From: Fistularia commersonii
Lineage: Eukaryota; Chordata; Actinopteri; Syngnathiformes; Fistulariidae
Assembly (NCBI GenBank): GCA_037954325.1
Contig: JBBMNZ010000027.1
Location: forward strand, 3,141,501 to 3,205,500
Direction: 5' to 3'
DNA: 64,000 bases
The notes beneath the pieces are model-generated. The model was not told where the DNA came from. It searched no databases and saw nothing but the letters and a program-made list of their open reading frames with translations. Shown piece by piece: positions 26,491-38,972 of this stretch. A program made the translations under genes and the position numbers. Each line of letters opens with the position of its first letter. Position 1 is the first letter of the stretch.

Positions 26491-27163
26491 CCCTCATGCT
26501 TTTCTGCATTGATCATTTGTATCATGATTTGCAGTCCAGATCTTAAAAAATACAATTTTTTTAAACATTCATGACCCCCGACCCCGGAGCCCAATGTGTG
26601 AAACGTCAGCGGCACAGGCGCTCCTGGCGCTTCCAAAGATTTTCGTTGCGGCTTCCCTGACCTTGCGAGGAGAGGATGGGCAAGGGGAATTATTCAGACT
26701 CTCCGTTGTTTCAAGGCTAGCGTCGATTAAAGTTGAAAAAGTAAAAGGGGGATGGATCGCGATCCAGGAATTAGCCTCTGACTTGACAGTGGAGATTTAA
26801 GGGCCTCCTGCCAGGATTTCAAACACACGCGTGACGACGACGACGTGACCGAGAGGTCCTTCCACATAAGCAGGTAAGCTACGACATACATGGGCGAGGC
26901 TTAACGACACAGCATTTCATATATTTATTATTTTTCTTTTTCCAGCGTGGCGCCATCTATTCCGGGCGACGGTGTGTCATGAAAGAATGCGAAGGCCATA
27001 AAGTATCAGCGCCCTCCAGAAGCCGGAGAGCATTCTTGTCCCCGACTCTTAAGGCCGCCCTGCTCTCCTCTGCTTGCTATGGCGTTCCCTCGACCCGCTG
27101 TCAGGCAGGGGGCGGGCATTAAGGATGGCGCCCATGGGAAAGATTACATTTGGAATGAAACAT

Positions 27164-27168
<5 letters not shown>

Positions 27169-27194
<26 letters not shown>

Positions 27195-27218
27195 GATGTG
27201 GGTGTGTGTGTGTGTTTC
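27169..27218. repeat. (AT)13 followed by a TG array
   Basis: Alternating AT at 27169-27194, then GATGTGGG and a short TG run. Self-complementary. Confidence 0.9.
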
Positions 27219-27395
27219 TTATATTCTTTGCCTTATCCCTGTCGCTGCCTGTTACATCACTACTTAACCATTCAGGCAATTTTATCGTCCTCTGCTTCCT
27301 TTTTTTTTTCCTTTTTCTATTCATCTTTTCCACATTTTGTATCGAAGAAGAAAAGACATGATGAGAAAACAAGGTGCAAACGATATTTTCCAGAG

Positions 27396-27415
27396 CCCCC
27401 CCCCCCCCCCCCCCC
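27396..27415. repeat. Poly-C run, 20 bases
   Basis: Pure C on the plus strand, hence G20 on the zfhx3 pre-mRNA. Confidence 0.9.
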
Positions 27416-28177
27416 GAAAAAAGGCATGACACTCTGGGCTGAAAGGCTTAATTATGGAAGAATGAAAGAAAAAGAAGAAAAAAAAATTTAATCTTTTCAT
27501 TTATATCTGGAAAGAACATTGCCTGCGTAACGCTGATAGATTTACGGCTCCCAGTTCTAATGTCGAGTTCCAGAACACGAACGGACAACTAGTGTCGTGA
27601 AGTTCCGCGGGGGAACGGTCGTTCTCTTTACACGGAAGAATGCGCCAGTGGTTCCAGCGTTTCAAATTTACAAAAAAAGGACCCGGAGATCCTCCGGCGG
27701 GCGATTTATTGGACCCGCGGTCTCGCCCGTGATCCCCGAGCCCCGTGTTCAAACACCAGCTGCAAACAGAGGAACACGCACGCAGGGGTATTAGCATCTC
27801 CGCCACTCGTGAGATACAACGGACGAGCCATTGAGATCCAGGCAAGAAATTACTGAAGTTCTGCAATCCAGAAGTAATCGATGCCGCACAAGATGGAAAG
27901 ACCTTTGGGGCAGATTTGTTAGAACAGAGAGAAGAAAAGAAAAAAAAAAAAGCAAAGTAAAATAAAACCGGAGTGTGCTTTGCATTCTTATGAGTATCTT
28001 TCATCGCTGCGCTTTTGTAAATCAACTTTGGGTATTTTAATCTGGCTGCCCTCGTTCAGGCTAAGACAGCAGCACGGACAATTATAGTGTAATCTGTAAT
28101 CTGTAATACAATACACTGCAGTTTAGTGGTGAGATTCAATTTCAAATGGGTTTCCACAACATCATATTTTTAATTTT

Positions 28178-28332
28178 TATTCATTCATTCATTCATTCAT
28201 TCATTCTTCCATTCATCATCTTATCCTGCATTTAGGGTCCCTGCTGGGGTTCACCCTGGACAATTTGGGATCCCTGTCGGAATAAAACCAGGGATCTTCT
28301 TGCTTTGAGCCAGAAGTGTTTGCCGCTGCAAC
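28178..28332 (-). repeat. Internally deleted SINE-like element with ATTC tail
   Basis: Seven or so ATTC units (28179-28206) lead to CATCTTATCCTGCATTTAGG, GGGGTTCACCCTGGACAATT, then directly to the head region AAAACCAGGGATCTTCTTGC and AGCCAGAAGTG. The middle of the element is deleted. Confidence 0.65.
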
Positions 28333-28569
28333 CATTTTTAAAACAGTTATGTGCTATTTTGTTTCTTTCTTACATATTTCGAAGCTATTTGTGAGTCAGC
28401 CTATTGGCATACTGACGAGTCGCAGACAGACAGAAACAAAAGGGCTAATTGCACAGAGACAAGAGGAGTCGTCTCAAAAAATAGCAATTAAAAATGTGAA
28501 AGAAATCAATGAAATAGGATGGGTTTTATTCCGTGCCTGCGATTCTGCTTAAACACTGCGGCCATTCAC

Positions 28570-28600
28570 ACACGTACATGCACGTACATGCACGTACTCG
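28570..28600. repeat. Short tandem of ACGTACATGC units
   Basis: About two and a half 10-bp units made of ACGTACATGC, each containing the palindrome GTAC. Confidence 0.8.
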
Positions 28601-29504
28601 TGAGATGATTTTTGTTTAATTTGTTTTTTCCAACACAGACACAAACCGAGGGTCTTTGTAAATCCGAAACAGGCGGATTTGTCACTATCTACGACAGGGG
28701 GTGAGAGGTGAAAGTCCCACGCTTAAACTGAGTCACACAAAGACGGGGCAAAGCGCTGCGAATCCAGGAATGACCTCACTGCGTGCAATAAAGTGCTCCA
28801 TTCCCCCTCCGGACCGAGAACGGACACGGCCTCTTTCAGGATAATGAGGTTCCGAAAGTTCCCCGCCAAATGATTCCGAGCGAGAAGGGTCGGGCTTTCT
28901 TACTTCCCGCTTGATGAGAATTACGGGTTTAGCATGCGAATGCTATCAGTTTGTGGCTATTTATCGAGAGCGCGATCGAGCCGGGTGCTTCGGCGGGCGC
29001 GCCATATGGCTATACTAGCGCCGAAAAACGCCCCCTTTGGAAGCCACGGAGAGGCAATGGAGGCGCCGGCCTCACCGCAACCCTACCGGCAAAGATCGCG
29101 GCGTGACGGCGAAATGGAGAGCGTGAACGGGACCGTACATCGCCTGTGATATACACTTGCTATATTGCCCATATTTAACTGCTTTCCCTTCATTAGGGGA
29201 TTTGCTGTTTCCCTGCATAAGTAGGTCAGCAAAACAGGAAGTTAAGTAGCAATATGCAGCAGATTGATAGCAGATGATTGCGATCCGCCCGCCTCGGTGA
29301 CTTCCCCTTGCGTCCCTAAAGCTACTGCAGCGGCAGAGAAACAGCTGATTGAGCGTGGAGGGCCTTCCTGTACGCCCGAAACAACCGCGGCAACTTTACG
29401 GATCACGTGATAGAAGCCAATCAGAAAACGGTTTCCAGTGCCATCCCTGGAACAAAGGAGCTGCAGGAGGTTCATCGGAGACCCTAAATTTGACGTATGA
29501 ATGA

Positions 29505-29697
29505 CAGAGTGAGTGATTGAATGTCTCTATTTGACTTATTAATGACCGAGTGAATGGCTGTAGGTCGCTTCACGAGGCGACTGGCGACTGGTCCAGGGTG
29601 AACCCCGCCTCTCGCAGCTGTGATAGGCTACCAGCCCTCCCCTGGCGACCCTGGCTGCAAGTTAGGCTGTGTAGAAAGTACATGAATGAGTGAAAGA
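29505..29697 (+). repeat. SINE-like fragment, plus orientation
   Basis: GGCGACTGGTCCAGGGTGAA, CCCCGCCTCTCGC, GTGATAGGCTACCAGCCC and a terminal ATGAATGAGTGAA tail are the 3' half of the family seen elsewhere, here reversed. It is the only clear copy opposite to zfhx3. Confidence 0.65.
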
Positions 29698-30869
29698 AGA
29701 GCCAATGAGTCACATGTGGATTTAGCCCAAACTAGAACTGGGAAAAAATGATGTGTTTTATCTAGGATGGTGGATATTTTGATGGGTGGAGAGCTTTCGC
29801 TGTTTCCGGAGCACTGGTTCTGCGTGGTGACATCGCGGGGGGGAAGGGTTAAATGCGGTTTTGTTTATTTATGTATTTGAGCTCCATGGAAAACTAATTC
29901 TGCCAGCCGCGGCTGCGTGACTAATCGGCAAACCTTAGCGAAACCTACCGAGAAATGAAAAAAAAAAAGAATAAAAATTTCAAATCAGGCATTTGAAAAG
30001 AAACAGTCGGGTCAAAATCTATCATAAAGCTGGATTTATCCATGCCGCGACTGTGACCGTTTGATAGGACAGACCCAAATGGAACACGAGAAACTGGGTG
30101 GTCATCCCGGACGCGGAGCCGGCCCCTCCTCCACCTCATCCGTCTCCTCGCCCTGCCTCTCTGTCATGTAAAGTTCTACTAAACACAAACCTCAGAGCTG
30201 AGTAGTTTTGCAGCCCCGACCGCTCGGAGGCCATTAATCTGGTGGCTAAGCCACTGATGTATTGATAGCAGAGCCGGTAAGTCTGCGAGCTTCGCTCTCG
30301 CCATACCTTTAGCTCAGGGGCCACACGGACTTACGAGGAGGGGGCCTCCCTCCGAGAGGGGACGCGGTAGAGCCGGCGAATTAGTCGATCCGAGACGGAA
30401 CAACGGGGGTGACATTTTCTGCACTTTGGATGTCGACCTCTAGATATCCGTCCTTCAGAAGAAGCGAACGCTACGACAGCAACACGCTCGGTCACAACAT
30501 TTCGTCGTCTGTTATGTATTTCTTATTTCTAGTTGCGTTGCCGGGTTATATCCAGGGGGTGTAGCGGTATCAGCAACTTCCTGAGCACAAACAAGCTACG
30601 GAAGAGCTAAACAATCCACAATACCATGACTAAGGACTTCAAATGTGTACTTGATGTTAAAGCACAGCGTATACTGTATATACGTCTTCCTCTTTTCTCG
30701 TCGCCTCACGGCTCTGTGTGATGGAACACAAGAGAATGCATCTCCATCCCGACCACAGACCAAACACAGAGAGTCTGTAATGCACGGGGCCCTTTTAACT
30801 CCGGCAGTTGTGGTAAACAGATATCGAGAATTAGTTAGAGAGAGACACCCCCCACCACCGCCACCGACA

Positions 30870-30888
30870 CACACACACACACACACTG
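30870..30888. repeat. (AC)n microsatellite
   Basis: About nine AC units after a CCACC-rich stretch. Confidence 0.85.
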
Positions 30889-32968
30889 CTTGAAACAGCT
30901 CTGATGCTACATCTGCGAGTTCATCTGCAAGCGTCACCGACAGGAATCGAGGAAACGCGCTTCCCATCAACACCGGGGTCCGGCCGAGGGGGGGGGCTTC
31001 TTAATTTCGTCCACCTCTGAGATCCGGTTAGTGGATCGTGACTGTCAGCTGAATAGACGCTACGTGGCATAAACACAATTTAAATACTTTTCCTAATACG
31101 ATGCTATGCTTTTGATCACATGCGCATCATTTGAGGGTAATCATAAGCACCTCATATGATTAATTAAAATAGTTCAGCTCATGAACTCCATTTTGTCATG
31201 TTCCGGGCCCCTTTGGAGAGCGTGCGTTTGCGATGCATGCGCTTATGAGTGTGTGTGTGTGTGCTTCTGTGTGCATTCACACGCTTATGCATGTGAAAGG
31301 ATAGATTGGGCTGTCTCCCAGGATGTGCAGCAAGCGCTTTATTAGAAAGGTAGTACCAGTAAATCAGAGCTCAGCTCTTCCTGGAACTGCTGCAACCTTT
31401 CCCACTGAGCACTATTACTGAACAATCATAGGCTAGCCATGATAATTAGAGTATCTATCCTTCCAACCGCCCCCCCCTTCACCTCCCCCACCCTACTCCA
31501 ACCCCCTCACCCCCACCTCCACCCTCTATCTCCTCTCTGTCTCTCCATCCCCCTTCTACACCTCCTATTAGAAATGTCTGGTGGGTGAGTGGGTAAGGCC
31601 AGGCGCCCGCAAGATGTCATTTTGCCAGGGGAGCGTCTCGTATTACCTTGGCATGATTTTTGTCTTGACATTGGCCAGAATGACAACTGGGCTCATTCGC
31701 TGTAAAATATGGGGCGAGATTAGGACACCGCAGAAAGGATTCTGCAGTTGGGGAAGAGAATTAAATACGGAGAGAAACCTTAACCCTGTCGGTGCATTAA
31801 AAACCTGAACCGGTCTCCGTCCTCTTGTCTCGGTTGCCGGGGAAAAGACCGCAACGCATCCCGACGCCGCTCTGTACGTCCGTTGAGGCGTAATCGCCGC
31901 GCATTTTGTTTTTCTCTCGAGGCCTGGACTGCGACCGATATGCATCCGCAAAGCGCAACGGGTATTCGTAACCTCCGATAGTCGGAGGTCATCGGCGATT
32001 GCGAGCCTCGCTGAGGAGCCAAAGCCGAAAAGGACCGTCAGCGAAACACGCCGATGCCTTTCCGTGTAACCACTAATCCCTCCGCTGACGTTACAATCTA
32101 TTTTCTTTTTTTTTTTGTTTGTTTTTTTAGCTGCTTAGAGTGCAGATGTGTTGTTTTCCAAGTGTTCAGTAATTCCTTGGTATCGCAATGAAGTGTAAAA
32201 TAAGAACAAAACCGCCATCCAAGATGTTGGTGTGCCGGGTTGGTTAACAGGCCAGCTGCTGGGCTCCACTTAAAACTATTCTGGCGCAGATGAAAAACTC
32301 CGGCGCGCGTGATCGCCGTCCCCCGGTAACGGGCTAGACAGCGGATTCAAAGCGTGCCTCGTTAGCGAAAGAGACGCAGATGAAAAGTTTGAACAGTTGT
32401 GTTTTTGCTCAATAAAGCCGGTCCAGGACGGAGGCAAGGGTGTCAGGACTTTCTTGATTAAAGATTCTCGATCTGATAGTGACTGCTCTTTCTCCCATTC
32501 GTTCTGTGGCCAAGCGGCATCTGGAGTGGATTTTGTGCGAGCAGACACTGAAGAACATGATTACATTCAGCTAACTGTGCTCTAAACTGATTATGCATGT
32601 GCCAAGCTAATGGACTACATTTGCAAGAGGAAAAATAACATCCAATCAATCTCAATTACCGCCGATTGCACCGGCCCCCGAGACAAGGAAGGTAGCCAGC
32701 TACCCCCACCCCCCCACCCCCACCCCTGCGCTCTTCCCCTTTCCCTCAACCCTTGACTGGAAGCTAAGGCCCATGGCTGGTCCTGGTTAGGCCCCACCCA
32801 TTTTGTCTGGCTGCAGCAGCCAGGGCCTGAGAGCTGGATTACTTCCACTCATCTCACCTCCACACTAACACGTAGCTGGCCCCGAGGCCTGCCGCTGCTT
32901 GTGTAGGAGCTATCGTGTTCGCATATCGCACACGTACAGGACTGTAAAACGAGAACGCGGGGGGACGA

Positions 32969-32985
32969 GGGGGGGGGGGGGGGGG
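32969..32985. repeat. Poly-G run, 17 bases
   Basis: Pure G preceded by GGGGGGACGA, so nearly 25 bases of G-rich sequence. Confidence 0.9.
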
Positions 32986-35441
32986 TCGGATTTGTTCAAG
33001 ACGAACAGGACGTCTCGGGAGAGAGGTACCATATTATAAAAACACACAGTACACAAACTAACATTTAGCTTGGATAGTGGATACTGCAACAGAGCCCATC
33101 TGTTTCTGTTTGAGTGCCGAGTCTCACTTTAGTGGCAGATGAGTGGCCGCCCGGCATCATCGGGGGCCACTTAAAACACTGGATTTAAGGGAAAGGGAAT
33201 GCGAAAGTTGGGTTTGCAATATAAGGGTGAGCATTCATTGCCCACAGCGATAGGCCTGGCTCATCTGAGAATGCAGCACACTGGGGAATAAGGCATCCCC
33301 CCCCCGACCCCCCCCCAACCCCCCCACCCAACCGACCAATCCCCGCCCCCTCGCCCATTGTGTGTAGTGGTCTGTGCGGTCAGGGCGACTTGCTGGATGT
33401 TTCTGTGGTCTTTTGGAACATTCCAATACATGGGGTGGTGGGGATGATATTTTTAGAAAGCCCTAATATGGGCCACATACCACAGACTCTCAAATTATCC
33501 CATCCAGCTTAGCCTTCAGTTTAAACCTTCCTTTTTAATTCCAGTAATTACAGGCTCCAATTTATATGGAACTGTGCACACAAAGGGCCTGTTTAATGCA
33601 AACTGGTTTGATTTGGATGAAGTGTCCCGAGCATCCCCCACATCTTACAGTCTGTTTATGCTGACTTGAATTTTTTTTTCTACCCCCCCCCCCCCTCCCC
33701 CCCAACCCAAACTAAATGTGTGCTATTTGCAACATATTTATTTGAAGTGGAATAAATTAATGATTTTCCTGCATTCATCACGGCATAACCATCGGGCGGG
33801 GTTTCAAAGGCGGGAGGCACACTGTATCTCTGTGTGGAAGTATCTCCAGCATGACAGTGAACTCACCATAATGCAAAGAGTGTGACTGTTTCAAGAAGAG
33901 AGACGCCGCCGAGGGGCCCTCGCGCCCGCTTAGCTTTTGTTTGCTAATCACATCTCTGACTCATAAAATACTTTAATGTACCGTCGGCTAGTTGCGGCGC
34001 TTTGTTTTTCGCAACGTGTCTCTCAAGAGGCGAGATCATGAGAACCGGGACGTCTCCTCGGGTGAGGGAGCAGGTGATTTCTGGACAAACGCGCACACGC
34101 ACTTCCTCGGAAGATCAATTGGTTTTAAGAAATACGGCGCTAACGTAAGAAGCTTAAGTCATAAAAAATGATCATGCCTGGATGTGTCGTACATATTTAA
34201 TCCCCCCGCTGCCTGGGAAGCGGGACGACATACGTCTCGTCCCTCTTGAACGCTCCGGCGGAAAAACGGCGAACGCGGAAATCGCGCGCATGAAGGCGGC
34301 ATCAACGACACCGTAAGCAGCCAGACAAAACGAGTATCTCCCTTCAGAGGTGCGAGGAGGACAGAGAGGATACCGGCACAGGTCTATTTTGGTCCGATGG
34401 GAGAGTCACTGGAATGTGTCCAGCTTCTCCCGTTGCTGGAGACAGAGGAGGAAAAACTATACTCTCGCCTTCGGCGGGTCTCTTTTTTTAATGGCAAACG
34501 CCAAAAACTGACTCCTCTCTTTCAGCGTTGTTTTAGAATAAAGGCCTTGGAGACCGGGAAACGGAACGGTGGGCCGGTGGCTATTACATTCTTGGTGACG
34601 GATTTTCATAGACAGCCTTTATGATGGGATTTTCAGTAAATGGAGCACTTCAAACCCCTTGAAATAACCTTTGTGAATGTTTGATTAAAAATTTGAAAAA
34701 ACACACACACACGCACCTCACTTAAAACATCCCATTTGCTCAAATCCTTCTCCGAAGAACTACTGTAAAAGGTATAAATTGGTCATTGTACACAATATGC
34801 TGTAAGGACATATGATAGTGAAATGTTGGGATTCCAATGGACGTACGGGGTCTTTTGTTTGTCCGCGATTTGTCGCGTACGTACCCTGTGATCGTCCGTG
34901 CCACTCTGGTTTAAGCACAGAGCGGCCTAAGCCGCAGACACAAAGGATAGGTACCTAAGTGGAATCAGGGCTGTTAGATTTATGGCCATTTGTTCGGAGA
35001 GTGTTCATCCATTGGCTATTATGGAATGATTAGAGGAGAAGGTAAAGCTCCAAGTCTAGCAAAAATCAATACGGCTGTCGAGAACGATTCAGCCTTTCCT
35101 GCTCCGAGTAGTATTAGCACCAAACCTCTGTCTCCTCACACTTCTTCATTCGTCTTCAAGTGATTCAGCCCTGAGCCTCCCAACTAGCGTCACCTGCTCT
35201 CAGGCCAGCGACGCAGTTCCTCCTTCTTTACGACCGCTGGAGAGGCGCGGGTCAAAGAGTCAGCGCCATCACATCCTCAATTAAATCCAGGAGATTCAGC
35301 TTAGCATGGAGAAGGATTTAAAACCGTATTCAAGTACGGTGGCCGACGCGTGAGTCTGTGAACGCCCCCCTCTAGCCGTAGCATGTAAACTATTAGCGCC
35401 CTAACGACCCGTGGTCGTCGGGCAACAGCCGGAGGACTAAC

Positions 35442-35938
35442 CTTGTAGAGTTTGAGACTGGCCTCGTGTCGGGAATTGACGGTGTGCATCCTCAGCTTCT
35501 CCAGACTGTTGGTGTAGTAGTCACAAGCGTTGCACTTCAGGTGCACGGGATTGCCTATGGCCACGCACTTGAGGCGCCACTCGTTGCTTTTGCCTCCCTC
35601 CTTGATGTGAGCCACTAGCTGGTACTTCTGAACGTGCTTGTCCGTCTTGCAGTGAAGCTGGAAATTGGCCTTGAGCTGAGTGGTGTAGTGGCACAACTTG
35701 CACTGGTGAGAGTCGCCCACCACGGCGCGCCACTCCTCCTCCGGTAGGTTCCGTTCGGCTCCCATATGCATACCGAGCACATCCAGGTTGTCTGTGGTGA
35801 AGCGGTTGCACACGGCGCACTGAAAGAGTTTGAGGGAGGGGTCGCTGGTTTGTGATAGACTTTCCCCCAGGGTCATCAGCTCTTCGGATACCAACTGCCC
35901 GCCGCTCAGCCTCATGTCCATGGGGATCTCTCCGCCGA
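35442..35938 (-). CDS. zfhx3: zfhx3 coding exon 3 (rest of residue 1028 through 1193)
   Basis: This 497-bp exon enters in phase 1 after a CATTCCAG acceptor (AG at 35940-35939) and leaves in phase 0 at AAG before a GTTAGT donor (35441-35440). It encodes GGEIPMDMRLSGGQLVSEEL, then a finger-like unit C1068/C1071/H1085 whose final ligand is not regular, a C2H2 finger C1107/C1110/H1123/H1129 (CKLCHYTTQLKANF), and a third finger C1163/C1166/H1179/H1185 (CNACDYYTNSLEKLRMH). The stretch HVQKYQLVAHIKEGGK between fingers is characteristic of the ZFHX family and almost unchanged from mammals. No frameshift or internal stop occurs. These fingers lie in the N-terminal finger cluster, far upstream of the homeodomains, which are not in this window. 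Confidence 0.97.
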
Positions 35939-38392
35939 CTGGAATGTGAGGAGAACACAAGGGTAAGCGAGAATAAATAAGAAAAATGTAAATAAACGCA
36001 TCCAGACATGTCCCACGACTATTTGATTTAAGTTAAAGGGGCTCATTTTGGAATCTAAACTAGCTCTTCCGCACTGTTTTGTACAACAGCCAGTCACCGC
36101 AGCGAGCCTGTACCAGAGGACTTAACCGTTGAGTAAGAATCTCTCCCCGAAGCCCCTCACTCAGCAAGAGCTAATAGCTGTGGCGGCGCATTTACTTCCT
36201 GCAAGACGAGTTCGCAGCCCAAGTTTCTAACAGTGCTCTCTCCCCTATTGATTGGGAGTGTAAAGTTGTAAGCTGTGCAGAATCTCTTAGAAATAGCGCT
36301 GCGGTGAAACGGATGCGCGAGCAGTTTTCGGAATCCCGGTGCGTTCCGCAGTAGGCCGCTGTAATGTCTAAAAGGGGAATCGTGAAAAATAAAGTTAATA
36401 AAATTAGATTTCCAATTAGGATATCAGATTATAGAACTTTCCATATCCCCGCTTGCATCCAGCGGCGTTTGATTTTTCCTGTTTCTCTTCTCAAGGTTGT
36501 CATTAAGATTGACACGGATGCCATGAGGACAAAGGGGGAAAAAAGATGAAAAATCTGATAAATTTAAAGAAAATCCCACGGTGGTCTTGACAGAACTAAT
36601 GTCTACTCAGGCTGTGAAGGCAGAATTCTAAATGAATGCTAAATATATGAGCAGCTGTAGTTTTCCTTTTTTTTTTTCCCTTCACTTGCCGATCTTTAAT
36701 CTTTCACTGCCCAGTCTGGGCATGCAGACTTGACCCCGCCTGGCTTTGCAGTAAATTAATTTCAGCGGCCCCCTTTTTTTATTTATTGCTGCGGTATGCA
36801 GCCTGCTCTTTGACTTCTCACCATTACCTGAGTTTTTTATAGCCAGGAGAGGGAGACCCTTTAAGAGGGCTTTGGAAATCACTCATACTGTAGGTCCGGC
36901 CGCAACCGCGGCCCGGCTCCGTATCAACCCTCACACGTCAGCTTGCGAGCCCACTGCGCCCCGCTGCCGCAACCGAAATCCCCTCTACCTGGCGTTGACC
37001 TAGCATTACCGTATTCAAGCAAGGATTTAGTTATTCACAAATACGCGCGCCGACGGATGCTAGTCGCTAACCTCGTGTTGCACACAGTTAAGACCGTTCT
37101 CCTTGTTTTAATGACATCATTGCGACGGTATACATGTTACCTCCTTTCACTGACATATATGATTTGTGCAAGCGGCACACAAACTGTATACTTTCCACAT
37201 GATACCCATCGTGTAACTTTTGTAATTACTGCGCTCGGGGTTAAATAGCTCAATATTTAACATTTCAAAGCGCACAATGGGCGGCCCATTGTGGCGCAAA
37301 TAACATCTGCACACCATTACATGTCTCTCTCTGAAGTACAGAAACTCGACAGTCTTATCAGAAAGCAAGAGTTGGAAAAGCAACTTCTCACTTCAGCTGC
37401 TGGGTCTGACGGACTGAAGTCGATGGCAAGAATTAAGCATTGTTTATTGCAGGGTGGAACAGTTTCAGCCTTTTGTGTGAGGCGGTTCAAAGCGTTCCCT
37501 CCTGTGTAAGCAGTGACAACACATGTTGTTTATGGACCGAGACTGTATCATCATTGCTCGTGTTAGTAACACACCTCCCAGGAAAAATAAACCAGGTGCC
37601 AAGAGGGAAAAAAAAGAATTAGTCCCATGAATCAATTCCTGTTTGTGTCTTTGAACCGGCTACGGTCGGAGACAGGTCTGTACAAACACTGGGGTTTTAA
37701 GTGGTGCTCCGGTAATGCCGGGCGAATTACCGATGCTGAGCCTCCTAGCCCTCTTTCAACCAACGGGAGAAAAATATATAATCCCAGTTACAAAAGTGTG
37801 AAATAAAAAAAAAAAAGGAACTCCGGTGAAGTTCAGCTAGAAATAACAGTCTAAAACAGCAGCACTCATCAATACAGGGTCACATAAATGTCTCGTAAAG
37901 GACTGTGGAGGAGGGTTTTTTCGGGTTGTCTGACCTTCCGCGTCCTCCGTGGTGAATTTTGTCACTTTAGCGCAAAAGCCTTACATGCCCAAAAACGCTT
38001 TTTTTTTTTTTTTTTTCCTTTCTGGAGGGGTGGGTGGGCAGTTAAAAATAAATCTAAGCTCGAGGCCGTTCAGCTGCAAAATTCTGACCTGCAATGCTTC
38101 ATTCAAAATGGAGGCAGCGTGGTCTTATACAATATGTTTTGTCCAATGGATTCCATAGACCGACAACATTTCTAATTAGAGAAAGTTTTAAATACGTAAA
38201 TGTGTATATTTGAATAGCCCGATATTGTAACTTAAGATGTGAGATTCAAGGTCGTGCTTTTCCACCTCCTGGATTCCGTACACACTTTGCGATGCTCAAA
38301 TCAACAGACGAACGATATCATCTGAACTCAGGGGTAAATAAGTCAATTTCAGATCGCAAAACAATAACGGCTGAACGAGAGTCCCATCTCAC
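35939..38392 (-). other. zfhx3: zfhx3 intron between coding exons 2 and 3 (2,454 bp)
   Basis: GTGAGA donor, TTCCAG acceptor, phase 1. It contains a T run at 38000-38018, an A run at 37806-37817, and otherwise unique sequence with AT-rich parts (36360-36620, 38160-38250). No open frame here resembles a known protein. Confidence 0.92.
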
Positions 38393-38972
38393 CAAGTGCA
38401 GGAGCCAGGGCGGCCATGTTGGGATCAAGGTGAAAGCTCCCCATCAGGAACTGGGCCTCAGCCCCAGCTGGGTCCAGCTTGAGGCCCGGCGGAAGGCTCA
38501 TGTTCTGCGTCAGATAATATTGGTAGAGCTCAGCCTCCGACGGTGACGGCATGGCGCCCAAACCCAGCCGGCCGTGCTGCATCTGAGTCACATTCTGCTG
38601 GAGGAGCATCATGTTGTGCATGTGCTTCTCGCTGGTCATGTGGATACGCAGGTTTCGTGCCACATTTGTCTCATAGTCACATACCTCGCACCGCCAAGTG
38701 GGCTTGCTCTTCGGCTTGGTTGGCGAGGGAGCCCCGCACGATCCAGCCACATGGGTGGTGGACTGTGAGGGGTGGTGGTGGGGAGGGTGATGACTACTGG
38801 CCTGGGTCACTGAAGGTACAGCGACCACTCCTCCTGGGGCGTGTCCAAACACTTGATCCTGCGCGGATCCAATAGAGCCTCCGTTTTGGAGGGTCTGCAT
38901 GTTATTTAGGTGCTTGTCGGACTGCATGTGGATGCTTAGGTTTCCCTTTGTGGTAGTTGAGTAGTTACACAC
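38393..38972 (-). CDS. zfhx3: zfhx3 coding exon 2 (residues 835-1027 plus first base of 1028)
   Basis: This 580-bp exon starts right after a TTCCAG acceptor (AG at 38974-38973) and begins GTG TGT AAC, completing the finger begun in exon 1: C833 is upstream, and C836, H849 and H855 are here. A second complete finger is C929/C932/H945/H951 (WRCEVCDYETNVARN). Between them is a His/Ser/Pro-rich linker followed by SCGAPSPTKPKSKPTWRC, nearly identical in mammalian ZFHX3. The tail AELYQYYLTQNMSLP is also family-specific and leads to a Leu/Ala-rich end. The exon stops after CTTG at a GTGAGA donor (38392-38391), phase 1. The single G joins TC of the next exon to form Val, matching PALVGGEIP in mammals. 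The open frame upstream of 38972 and downstream of 38393 is intronic. Confidence 0.97.

Larger units (their letters stand above)
12419..35441 (-). other. zfhx3: zfhx3 intron between coding exons 3 and 4 (23,023 bp)
   Basis: GTTAGT donor at 35441, CCCACAG acceptor at 12419, phase 0. It contains most of the dispersed and simple repeats in the window. CpG-rich patches lie at 15290-15660, 16980-17080, 17560-17900, 22400-22640, 23370-23620 and 28940-29150. All translated open frames inspected are short or low-complexity and none resembles a known family. Parts such as 31310-31450, 32500-32670 and 33530-33680 look like non-repetitive, possibly regulatory DNA. Confidence 0.9.

Noticed and set aside
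27501..28025. 174-codon minus-strand open frame
   Set aside because: Includes translated poly-A tract (FFFFFF) and random-looking sequence; no family resemblance.
28570..28600. CRISPR-like direct repeat
   Set aside because: Units are 10 bp and contiguous without spacers in vertebrate intronic DNA.
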